The notes beneath the pieces are model-generated. The model was not told where the DNA came from. It did no database searches and worked only from the letters and a program-made list of their open reading frames with translations. Position numbers and translations under genes: made by a program. A stretch of 64,000 nt of DNA from Lingula anatina (Eukaryota; Brachiopoda; Lingulata; Lingulida; Lingulidae). The stretch spans positions 195,724-259,723 of the forward strand of contig NW_019776024.1 of assembly GCF_001039355.2 (NCBI RefSeq), written 5' to 3'. Shown in pieces: positions 23,442-35,900 of this stretch. The first letter of the stretch is position 1. Each line of letters starts with the position of its first letter.

Positions 23442-23851
23442 TCTTTGTATATTCCTCAATATTCTTATCGCACTCTAAAATTATCAGTGCCTTTCAAATA
23501 TTCGGTCCCGTTTTTTGTGGTCGGCCCAGATATTTTGTTCATGGTCAAATGTTTTGAGGTGAATTCCAAGTAGAGAGAATGGCATTCGAAATGTATCCGT
23601 ACTGCACTATGGCTGCATTCCTATTACTTACATACATATTGATCCACAGCTAAGTAATGCAGCTGGAATGCACATCAAATATGCCGTCGGAATATTTTGA
23701 TTGTGGCTCGAATCTGGGTCGAATGCAGTCTCAGCGTCCCGGGAGGCCCTCGAATGAGTCAGAACACTAGCGAATTGAATATAAATGCGGTCAGCTGCCG
23801 CTGGAACGTCAGTCAGAATTGAGGAATTGCATGGTCTCCTAACAGCACGTT

Positions 23852-25080
23852 ATGCTGCCAAGGAAGAAGGTGAAGGCCAGGGTGAAGATCGAAAACTCCT
23901 CAACATGCAGTGACATTGGATGGGGAAGAGGTGCTGCAGCCCAATTAGCCCCTGAAGAGCCAGCTTCTATTGTTGATGGGGCCCCAGGACCTTCAGTGTC
24001 TGAAGCTGAATCAATAGCTTCCCAGATGTGCACAATGGCCGCGATCCATCTGCAAGCTGCACAATCATCCTCTGACAGTGATAATGAGCGTCCTCCCAGT
24101 GAGGCTACTCAATCCCACAAGAAGCGAAGGAGGGAGATGGTGACGGCTGACTTCACCGAGCGGCAGGAGCAGGAGATGGTTGACTGGCTCCAGGCCCCCG
24201 AGCAAGATTGCCTCCTCAACAAGAAGCACCCTAATTACATCAAGAAAGGCCTAAAGGACGCGCTGTGGGAGCAGAAGGCCAGGGAGATGGACAAGACCAG
24301 TGACCAGCTGAAGAAGTGGTACGTGAACATGAGATCAAGGTTTGGCAAGTTGAAGCAGGTTTTCCCAGGTTCGGGCAGCAATGAACTGACTGCAAGAGAC
24401 TGCTGGATCTTACGCCACTTTGAATTTCTCAGGCCCCATCTCATAGTCCAGGTCAAAAAGAGGATGTCTGTAAGTGTAAATAATATTTCATTTCATTATT
24501 TTCATGTTCTCATTTTCATGCTTTTGGCGAAATTGCGACAATTGTTCACGTGCTTTCACATTATTTATGACTATTTCTTATTACTATTCTTCACCAGATG
24601 AAGGCTAAGGTCCGCGCCCGGGCAGCTCAGGCTGAAGCACCACGAGTTCCCCAGTGTGAATTTGAGTCTGTTGGCACTGATCATCATCCCCTTGCAGCCG
24701 CTCAGCTTGATGCATACACTCCCTTGGTATCCATGCCCGGGGCTTCTAATCACATTGAGGCTACTAGGGGAAATATTGCTGAAATGCAAAGACAGATTCT
24801 GAACGAGCAGAACAAGCTCTCCAGGGTTGAGAAGTCACCAATGCATCGACAGAAGGACATCTTTGCTGATTTCATGAAGGAGGTCACCTACACATTCCCT
24901 CCCACCATGTGGCTGAGGTTCCAAAGTGAAGTGAATAGCCTACTGCAGAAGTACCAGTTAGAGCTCCACCAGCAGACCCCTATGCAGACTCAACAACTGC
25001 ATCAAGATGATGACACTTCTCGTCCAATTGTGTGCATGTATTCTCCCACACCTATTAAGCAGAATGAGATGTCAGAATAG
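23852..25080 (+). CDS. MADF/Myb-SANT-like DNA-binding protein of a transposon
   Basis: Two exons, 23852-24469 and 24598-25080 (intron GTAAGT to CACCAG, phase 0), give 366 residues. Residues 1-100 are Ser/Pro-rich with basic patches (PRKKVKARVK, HKKRRRE). Residues about 105-200 form a MADF (Myb/SANT-like) domain with the usual spaced Trp/aromatic residues (MVDWLQ, LKDALWEQKAREM, LKKWYVNMRSRFGKL). The C-terminal part has a segment (QKDIFADFMKEVTYTF) reminiscent of BESS-type dimerisation motifs. Such proteins are found as the second ORF of PIF/Harbinger-like transposons, where they help bring the transposase to DNA, and also as host transcription factors. Its position between long inverted repeats favours a transposon gene. 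GC content is higher than its surroundings. A four-codon upstream ORF (23831-23842) precedes the start. Confidence 0.8.
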
Positions 25081-25236
25081 GGTACAGGGAGTCAGTAGTA
25101 GTTACATTTGTCTGGTATTGTGACTGGGGCGAGATGTGGTTTTGACTTTTTTATATTTCTTTTTCTTTTTATATCCGAACATTTCAATGAATTCTTAAAG
25201 GGATAACAACTGTTCGTGTGATATCCATATTTTACA

Positions 25237-25242
25237 ATAAAT
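25237..25242 (+). terminator. Poly(A) signal AATAAA, MADF gene
   Basis: AATAAA 157 nt after the MADF stop codon, inside the transposon. Confidence 0.45.
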
Positions 25243-26646
25243 ACTTTGTAAACAACTTAAAGAAATATAATATATTCTATTTTACCACAAAAACGGCAGT
25301 TAAATCAATTATTCTGAAATTCTGTGCTTGCCATCGGGCCACGTGACCTCCATAGATGACTATACTCTGTAAAAATCTCTTAAGAGATTATTAAAAAAAA
25401 ACTTTCTTAGAAAAAAACCAGGGACTAACTTTGAATGTAGAAATGGATTCATTGACCATTGGTAAGTATTGAAAAATTGTCGTTTACCACAGGAAAATTC
25501 ATTTTTTGGCCAAAACGAACAGTTGTTATCCTTGTAATATTGTATTTTGTATGCATCTTATCTTTATATTTACTCTTTCGATGAATAGCATTTTTGTTTT
25601 ATTTGTAATATTTTTATGAAAATGCCATGGAATAAATAATTAAAATTTACAAGGGACAATTGTGTCACATTCTTAGTACAGTCGGAGTACATTGAAAGGA
25701 TTCCAGTGTGCATAGGCCTACTATAATTTACAACCATTATGAATTCGAACAGCATTCGAAACATTTTCAGGCCAGACTTCTGACGTACTTTGCCAGCAAT
25801 CAAACCACACTCGAAAGGCATTCGAAGTGTTTTCTCAATATTCTGTCTGCATTCTAACTGCATTCACATTATGCCCGCTCTTTCCAACTACATACGAGCT
25901 GCATTTGAAAGCTCATATTAACCTGAAATGCGCAAGAATAAATCAGGCGAGCTCGAAGCGCATTCCTAATACTTCAACGGCATTTTTAGAAATCTGTAAA
26001 GCCCACGTCACACTTATTCGGAATCAGCAGAATGAGCCGGAATGAAGAATTTTCGAAATTCCCACCACATTCGGGAAGAAATATCAAATTGACCTAAATT
26101 CTTGCAAGAATACCGTTTAAATACTCAGAATGCGCTTCGAATCGATTCGTGCACATATTGTGTGTATTATCTCTCTAATGCAGCTCGTATATATGTTGCT
26201 GGAACACTAGGAATATCGATAATGCTGTCAGTCGGAATATTTAGAATACACTTCGAATTCGAACTACGAGTGTAGTTCGATTGGTGGCCGAAATAGTATT
26301 TCGCCAGCAATCGAGATGCATTCGAGTTGTATTCTGGCTCATTTGAGGCAGATGCGGAACATTCTGGCAAGATATGAATTCGAAGTGTCTTGACATTTCG
26401 GTTCTCCCTCGAATGCGATCAGAATGTTTCGAATGCTGTTAGAATGCCGTAAGAATATTAAGCATGCACTCATAGTGCAGTTAGAATGCACTTAAAATGT
26501 CATTCGATATTTCTCCACTTGGAATGCACTGCGAAAGTTTTGAGTATCAGCAAAACATCCCGACTGGACAAAAGAATGGGCCCATATATTTGGAATGCAC
26601 TCAGAATTTTTATAACGCAATTCAAATATCGAGGAATATACAAAGA

Positions 26647-28807
26647 ATTTTCATTCCGACTACATTCTAGCTCAGTCTGCCTCTAATGTGACTAGGGTAT
26701 AAGAATTAAATTCATTTTCTAATCCCCCCTCCCCTGAAATGTTGTATGAATTTTGAAATGTCTTCATTCCCGCTGGTTCTTTCCGATTCCTCCCATTAAA
26801 TATGGGTTTGGCGGGGGTTTTAATCATGTCGCAGCAACAACCTTCCTATTATGTTTAAAAGGGTACAAGCAATATTTCAATATAAAGGGTTATTTGATCT
26901 TGAATCATAGTGGGATTGAGTATATTTTTATAAATCAAAATACATTTTGAATTACACTGACGGATTTGATTGGTGGTCAATGCAACTTTGTCATCATTGT
27001 GTGCTCCTGACAAGGTCTTGTCTTGAATATTTGACTCTGTACACACTATACATTAAAAGCTAAAAACACGCGCACAAGGCTATGGCATGTGCCAAAAACA
27101 TTTCAACTAAGTTATTGCAACGCGCTGCTGTTTTCGTAAAGATTCTCTGTTCTTGTTTTGAGTTGGGAAAAAATAACGCCTTTCTTTGTTCTGAATGTTA
27201 TCCCTCCGGTGTTGACGACGGGGACGCCTTGAGCAGCCCGTAACACCCATGTAAACAATTTATGCTTTTTATTTTTGTAGATTATAACGCAAATACAGGT
27301 GTTCCTAGTTACGAAGTTGGTGGTTGTTGGAGCTGAACATTCCAAAGATTTATGTATTTGTGATTAATTTTTCTGAATCATAATAATAAAAACACCTAGA
27401 GACTGGTGCTCACTAGTCCGTCTTTTCATATTGAAGGATATCCATCAATCTCTCAGGGTTAGTTGATCCATATTTCCTCTTCTGTTTTTTCTTTTCGATA
27501 GTACTCCAAGTTGCATGTGCCTTTAAAATGGGTGAAAATGACATTAAATTGCTACACTAGAATCTGCATTCTCTTTTTTATCACAGAATCAGTTATTTGT
27601 TTTTATAGTACAAGTTTTCTAAGGACGCACAGTGTTCTGAAGATTCCATCTGTTCCTTAAAAGTCAGAACGCACAGGAGAGAAGAGTGGCAATACCGGTG
27701 TTACATTACGTAAAAGAAAAACATAGTTCTTTTCTCCATAAAATAAACTTTATTGCTGTGCCAAATATTTAAGGTATGATCCAAATGTGGTGCCCTCTTC
27801 TTCCCTATCTAGACAAAAACTATAATTTATGGCTGGAATCGTCGTCATATAAGATTTTAATAAACTAGTTATTGCGAATCAAAATAGGTATTCAGACGGG
27901 AACGTTGAACTCGAGCTAATAACGGGACCATGTTGCACTGTAGGTCAAACTGAATAAAAACAAACAAGCACATTTCACCGTTGTTGAGGTTATTTTTGCA
28001 GCCTTAGCCTGCTGTGATATTGATATCCTTTCGCCTTGCTGATAAACATGTTATTCAACGTCCGTGCAATCTTCTTATTTTCTTCTTTTTAATTTCTTTC
28101 TAAGCTATAAATCAAGAAATGTCAAATGTCAAATTCACTGATATTTAACCGCCAGTGAATCACAAACACACACACATGTACAAGTTCCATATATAAAGTC
28201 ATAATCTCTCTCTCTTTCATGCACACACTCATACAAACACCCACACACACGCATGCACACACACACATTTCTGTTACAAATGTAGTTTTGGACGATGTAC
28301 ACACGGTTATTACACTTACTCTAATTTGTACTTTACGTGTTTTTTCACAAACATCCGTCCGATTCTACGCCCGATCTTTTCCAGATGACTACTGTTTAGT
28401 TAAGTATGCTTGTAATATTCGGAATTTTCATCTTCAAAAACTTTGTATACAAATCCATGGCGCGTGATTAGCTGAAAATATGACAAACTAAGGAAAAGGA
28501 AGCAAATCGAATTTGGATAAAACACAAGAAACCGCTCACAAGGCAGTACAAATTATTCTTAGAATAAAAACAAATTCTTCAGAGAGGAATTTCTCAGAAA
28601 ACGAAATTAAGAGGAGTTCGGATTTTAAATACCGGTGAAATGCCATGGTTCAAAACAAGATTAAGTTCAAGTTACCTGCTAACATGCCATAGATAGAATG
28701 ATAAGTATTTCTTGGCATCGTTCTTGGATAAATTCTAACTACCAGCGCCTAAAATTTTATGAAATTATTTGCCATAAAAATATCGTCATACGATTAATAA
28801 AATGTAT

Positions 28808-28838
<31 letters not shown>

Positions 28839-29969
28839 GGGGGAGGGGGAGAAGAGACAAATCTTGTATTCCAGTACCAAGAAACACAAATGCAGTGATA
28901 CAATTTTCACATTCATTTATTGGTTTAATATGAACATTTCTTAGCCTTTATGAACATATTAAGATGAGTGACAAATGGAGTGGTCTGTGATAACTGTGAG
29001 GTAGATGAAAATGAGGAACCTTATTATGCAAATGTGTCATTTGCATGTGTCAACATATCTTACACAAGCACCTTGATATCGTCCATCTGTGATATGACGT
29101 TCATTTAGGTGACAATGGTTATGATGTGGATTACGATAATTGAGACGAATGATATATGTGTCACGTTATAATTTTACATAATTCAACTTTACAGCAAAAA
29201 TATAAATAATTTGTTTCACCAAAGTTTAAAGTTACCTATATTGGACACCAGTCATAAAGTACCGTGAACAAGGTTCACCTGTCGAGAATAGCCACCTGTC
29301 ATTTTCGCCTGCCATGTTCATGAAATATTAAGTGACAAGATAAAATTTCGTAACCAGCAACTGTGACATGTACTCAGAGATAAAGTGCTCGTGCACTGTA
29401 CAGTGGTGCCACCTAGTGGTCACAATGACACGCACATAGAGATAGCAAAATTGGTTTATCTCTCAACGTCAGAGGTATACACACCGCTCTGCAGATGTAC
29501 TTAACTATGACAGCTTTGAGATCAGAAGAAAATGATAAATAAGCTCAGCCCTAATCATTCTTCCATAAGTAGGTGCAATTTTGGATAATTAACCAGGTTC
29601 ACAGAGTGATTCAGATGGCAAATACATCACCAAGCGCTTACTCACTGCAAGCGGGGGCTACTTACAACATAAACATATGATTGAAAAGTGAGCGAATCAG
29701 CTGATTTTTTTCTAACGTCTTACAACACATGTTTTCTGCCAAGATTAGTCTCTAGTTCTGAAGCACTGCTCGACTTGCGTAGGGAACTCTTTGTGTTCAG
29801 TAATCACTCTTGGCACCCCGTCTCTTAGAAGGTTTAACTATTTCAGCGGCTCTGAGTTTGTAGCAACGCGAGAGTGCCCTCTTTACAGAGACTGGTGTCC
29901 CTTGGACAACAGTGTATCACATACATTGAGCAACGTTGAATGGAAATGAACCGGTTGTGAGGAACAGAC
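26647..29969. other. Non-coding, includes likely RERGL-like 3' UTR
   Basis: No gene recognised. Contains interrupted (CA)n at about 28216-28266 and (GA)n at 28808-28830. A minus-strand AATAAA at about 28916-28921 could end a 3' UTR of about 1 kb for the small GTPase gene upstream, but nearer variants were not excluded. Confidence 0.5.
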
Positions 29970-32900
29970 TTATATCGACGGTTTCCGTTTCACGAGGTTC
30001 TTCCCAAACATTGACTGGATTGCTTTCGAAACACTGTACAGTGAACTTTTCCTCCTTTTCAGAGAGTTGAGTTTTTGGTTTTGCACCATTGTTACGATTT
30101 CTTTCATCAGTCCTGTGAATGCAATGTGCACGCTTATGTAACAGTCCGCTGCCGACACTTCGTGGAAACGGCAGCCGTATTCCAAAGAGAGTTCCTGTCC
30201 TTCTTCCACCTCCACCTCCCGTCTGTGGTCTAAGTCTGTTTTGTTTGCAATCAACATGACGGGAACGTAGGAGGGCGATTTCAGTTTTTGTACTGTGCAA
30301 ATAAGTCTTTTCGCTTCTTGGAAGCTACTTCTGTCGCATATGCTGTACACCACGACAAACGCATCCGCCCACACTGCTAATGTTTCTGGAATTGGCAGAC
30401 TCTGGTTCTGCAAAGGAAAAAAGTTGTTGTTTATTTTCATTTTCTAAATGACATTTTGACATGCTCTACATTACATTTACATAGTGTGTTCACATGTTTC
30501 GTGTTCTGAAACGTATCTCATAAAGTTTAAAGCGTTAGATTATCAGTCATGTTTGCAAACTATGAGATATGACAGAATAACAAGCGCTCTCCCACAAAGT
30601 TTAATCACTCCATACAGCTGGTACCTAACTGCTTTAGCAGACGAACGCCAGAATGGCGACACGCTACTCTTAGGGGCGATCTTTTCACTGGTGACACATT
30701 GCCGTACCAGACGATAATCTGAAGGACAACAAACTACTCGAGCAGATGATCATAAAACCACCTTTGCTTAGGGACAACCGAAGACCCAGGAAGAGTGAAC
30801 CCATGTCTTTAAATGGCCTGTAACTATTTTCCCGTTTTGCAATTCTTGAATTTCTTTTCTGCAATGCTGCACCATAACATGCAGAGCAGATGATGCTATT
30901 CACCTTACGGCTAACCCTTGTTATGATGTTAAAATTCCCCCAATGCTTTTAAACCCAGTCAAAAATGAATGCTTACACCCAAGTTTTAAATTATACTCCA
31001 AGGCAATACAAAACATAATTTAAACAAAATTACTCTACCTGCTATTTTTTTAAACCTGGGAAGCTAAATCAACAAACACTTAAAATTTAAACATGGGACA
31101 AGGTAATAAAATATCTTGCTGGCAGGGGGTATCAAAATACCAGGTAGGCATTCAGTTTGATAAAGTGAACTGCCCCATCATTCATTCCAAACAAAGAGAC
31201 AATAGAAAGGCGAATGAGAAAGACGCTATATTACACCTGTCTACCAGGTGACCGCCATTAGCATGTAGAAAGTATGTGACTACCGCGCAGAGGACGACCC
31301 CCGGCTCTCCAACTGTCCAGATTCACATTCATCATCACGTTTTTCAGTACCAAAGGCATGTGCAATACCCATTGTGTCTTTCTTCCTCAACTTCCAAATA
31401 AAATAATTGAATTCAAAAAGTTGCCAATTCCTCAATGCAGATACGAGGAAGTTCTCAAATGCTAGGATGTGTATATTGTTAAAGGAAATCAGTTTTGTGT
31501 GGAGGTGGTGGTGGTGGGCCATTAAAAAACAGTCCGTCACGTGCCAAGACGAATGAAATCAATTAGTACCAGGAAGGGATAGCAGTGAGGGAGCGCTTAT
31601 CTAATTACGGCATTGGGAAGTAACAGTAAATAACCATCGTTTGGCCTCGTGCGGTACTCACCTCGGGACACGAGCAGTCCATCACCTCGATATCGACCTG
31701 ATTTTCGTCAATCTTCGTATTGTGTCTGTAGACCATATCTGGAATATAACAATGAGAAACACTACAGTACAGGCATTTTGGCAATTTTAAACAATCAAGA
31801 TGAACAAACTTAACAATAATTAAGATAAATTGACAGCTTTTCGTTTTTATCAAAGCTCAACAATCGTACAATAATGGGGCTTGTATTGAATGGAGACTCA
31901 GACTTATTAATCTCTCTCTTTATTTATTTATTTATTTATTTATTTATTTTATTTTATTTATTTTTTTTTCCTAAAAACTGCGCACAACCTATTTTCAGTA
32001 AGACAAACATTAACAATCGCTCTGACACAAGTGTTGTAGCACGAAAGACTGATAAAAATATGTGAAGATTTTGATTAATTTCCTCTATTCAAATAACATT
32101 AATAAATTGCGGCCTGGAAGCGGCGGTGTTTGTTTGTTCAGCTCTCACGATGGAAGATTACATAAAAAGATGTTATACTGATGTCCGGGCCCTAATACTT
32201 ATGCACTATCATCTCACCCGTAATGGAAAAACAGAGCGAGAAAAAAAGGTTAAAACTGGTTTCCAATAAAAAAATGCAAGAAATATCTATTACATATAAA
32301 GGCACGTTGTTCCCATTTGCTCTTACCCTTATTGTGCACAGACGCCTTTAACTGGGTATGCCAGAATATTTAACTTACATTACACTTAAACATTTAAGAG
32401 AACCCGCACCAAGGACGCGTTACATTGGCCTGTACCAGTGTTTCATTCTTAAAGAATATTGGATAATCAGTATATAAAAAATAACCTATTAAATTTAAAA
32501 TGGCCCTTAACTGCACTGATCATTAGTTCAAAGTGTTTAAAAGGTCCGATACTTGTACTTTAAGGTTATATTTCCTCTTTAAAATTGGTTTTTGATTAAT
32601 GTAGTGTAGGAAACCAACATTAGTCATAAAATTAGGTATACGATTTATTACAAAACAAGAAAAAACATCTCGGCAAATCATGACACAATATTCGCTCTCT
32701 CCATCAAATAATATTTACCCATTTAAGTAATTTGGTATTGGGTTTAAATGAGGTCTTGTGTCAAGACGAATTATGTAATGATAGTCCACTTCTTTGTAAC
32801 GAAAAAGAAAAAAAAACTCTCGTAACTTGTTATTCGTGCGGTTTCTACATAACTCGGATCCATTACCAGGCAGTTGCAGGGGGCCGGGTCAGACAAGGTT

Positions 32901-35900
32901 TCTTTCGGACAAAAACACACGATCAAAGGGCCTTAACGGTGGAGAGAGGCTTTTAATAAAAGTGGAAATGGAGCTTTAAGCTTTTATGAGTCTAACATTA
33001 ACGCGCATAATCTAGGACGTATCTTTTACACAATAACTTTAAGCGAACGATAATTGAAGAAGAGTTGTTGTTATGCTTCTAAAAAGAGGCCCTTTTTTTC
33101 AAGGTTGTCTCGTTGTCAGGTGAAAGGACCCCACTTTTATTGCAAGTGACGGTGATCGCCTGTTTTAGTTACGACGAGGTCGTCTTCTTCAATTCTTTTT
33201 ATGTTCGGATCAAATGATATCATATTAAAGAATTTTAATGGAAACAATATCAAATTTTTCTGCAAACAGACAAGTATTTATCACCCCCTGCCTCACTCCG
33301 TCCATAAATTTACACGTCGTTTAATTCAATCGAACACAAAGAGTAACAAGACACTCCATTCACACGCATAATATCCATCTACATCTTGAGGACATATCAC
33401 TGTGTGTTTCACCACAAACAAAATAAAACATACAAAATGTTAAATGAAGCTTTGGCACTTTTTATAACCCAGACGCGCAGCTATCTGGCCGTGTCGCCAG
33501 TCCCTGGATAGTCTACAAACGCTTACTGACTTCTGATTTGTTGTGTTACGCACTTCTAACTTGACTACAATAAAACGTTTCTAAAGACCCTGCTGTGTGG
33601 ATGGTTGGAGGTTTTTGTTGTAAGTTGTGTGACGTCTTTTAACGAAGATACGAAAAGGGCAGACGGCATTGTTTTACATTTGGCTGCAAGGGGTGTTGTA
33701 ACTGTTCAATGCGCGGCGATGCTTTTTCACGTAACTGTAAATACTACAAATACTCAAAGTTAAATACCACCATTGCTATATAACTACGCTCCTATCAGCA
33801 CAATCAGCCTTCGGGTGTTGCAGTTATTCACGTTGCGCAATTAACAAAGATGCTATTTCGTACTTTTTGTTTTGTTGATTGGGAAGGTGCACCAAAGGGC
33901 CGACCCCTTGTGCCCTTGGCAATCTGCCGGTTAACTTTACCAGGGAATTATATCAGTTAGTTCACATCATCAACTTATAATCCTGTGATCCAACTATATA
34001 CACAAATTTTATTAGGTTATCTCAGATAGTTATAAGGTCCACAAGCCATCCTCTGCAAGGGGTAATAATTGACCCGTGCCCACGCAGAAGACCACTTGCA
34101 GGCCCTTGGTATCTCACAATATCACGGTCGGTCAGGGCAAGAAGTTATAACTTCTTGGTCAGGGTAAACGGGGAGGGCCCAACGGTCAAATATCTCCATG
34201 CGTCTGTCCACCGGTTCCAACATTCTTATCAAAACACTCCAGGGTTAATTTCAACTCTCATACAAGGCCCTCGAGAACAGGAGATTTTCCACACAAGTGT
34301 TTTTTCACGGCACATGAATCCCTGTGCTGCATGGCACGGAAGGCCTGTATTGGGTCTGCAAACCACTCAAAGCAACAGACGTGACACCAGCTTTATTAGA
34401 CTTTGGGATTAATGTTATTAAAGTCTTAAGACATATCAATACAACGATAAGCATCGCAGCTGGAGAGTTTTGTAATCTATAGTCTTACCTTCGCTTGAGT
34501 TGTATTCTCCTATAAACCTCTTTGTCAAAAAACGCACGGTGACAGCTACAATGAAAAAGAAAAAAAACATTTAATGGTTGATCTGTCAGAGTCTTAAATA
34601 TCGCAAAACACAAATATTTACAATGATAAGTTATGAAAGCTATCTGTATCACTACAGGGAGCCTTCAATGGTACATCAGTCAAAACACTCGAACCCGCGC
34701 TTGCACGATAACATATTTTCACTGAATGAGGAAAATTGACAAATTATCGGTGATGGTGTGGCCGACATAAAGGGAGGGGGTAGGTGGATTGAAATGGCAC
34801 AGATAACCTGTCACGATACCAAGGACAGATGGGAAGGGTAGACGATTAATTGCTTATTAATGCTTTTTACCCCTGACAGCTCTTTCCGGAAATATTTTAC
34901 AATTACGGCGTCGAAGTCCCCCACGATGGAAGATGTCAATGAATTCATTGTCTTTGTTGTTTTTCACGTTTGAAATTAATTACTTTGTACCAGATTCTGT
35001 GACTTTGATAAAACGAATACGACGTTTCCGTTTGTTTACTATGTACGTGCACGCCACGTGCCGTGATTGACGTCTGACAACAACACTAACTGTCGTCTGC
35101 TCAATGCAAAATTTTAATGACAAGACGTTTCTCAATCCTAAGTTTGTTACCGTCGACTAAAACTCTTTTAATTTGCTGTGCTTTAGGTCAAGAATTAAAC
35201 ATTCAGTGTTATGTTGTTCGAGACCCTACAGTCCCCTTCTGGTTCATTTCGGTACATAGGCCTATCTACATCTTTTGTGAATGGGAGTATCCCTAAATAC
35301 ATGTATAGAAAAACAATCCAAATAGCTCACTGTGCATAAAGATTCATCAGCAGCACCCATTGTGTTTACTTTAAAATGCCTCGAATGATAATTGGTTGTA
35401 ATTATTTTCAGCTACATTTTGGGGGTATCCACTTCATCATCTTGTTAACCTAGAAAAACACCAAAATAGACGACAGGAAAACGGCGAAAATGTGTGACTA
35501 GTATAAAGATGTAGCTGGTGTTTAGTGCTGGCGTCAGCTAAACGATCCCTGTTCGTGCAACCAGGGATCTAACGAAGCAGTTCAAAGTCTTTTTCATGAC
35601 GCCCATGGCCACAGGGGCCTTGAAGTTAATAATCCTTTTTCTCTATGTACGTGGAGATCTCTGTAGTTATGATTTTGCAGAACAAAGACATCTAGAAGGC
35701 ATTGAAATTGCACAATGATCAGCGATCAGGACCCATGCTCACGATTTGTTAATGCGGTTCAAAGACTTTTTGTTTGTTCGTCTTTAGCAATAAATGCTGT
35801 TTAGCCTCTCCTTGAATGCAGTTCGAAAATGCGATTTGTGCGATCAACAATATTATACAACTGTTGTAAAAGAAAAATGGGAAATCAAAATCTGACTTTT

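Larger units (their letters stand above)
23442..26646 (+). mobile_element. 3.2-kb long-TIR DNA transposon carrying a MADF gene
   Basis: The 16-mer at 23442-23457 (TCTTTGTATATTCCTC) is exactly reverse-complemented at 26631-26646. Further inverted matches are colinear: GAATTCCAAGTAGAGA (23561) against TCTCCACTTGGAATGC (26512), and ACTGCACTATG (23601) against CATAGTGCAGT (about 26472), at nearly equal distances from each end (119 and about 160 bp). This gives imperfect TIRs of at least 200 bp. Both flanks, and especially 25740-26640, are full of short motifs such as GCATTCGAA and TTCGAATGC, typical of subterminal transposase-binding repeats. The only gene inside is a MADF protein; I see no transposase. 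The exact termini and target-site duplication are not resolved. Confidence 0.7.
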
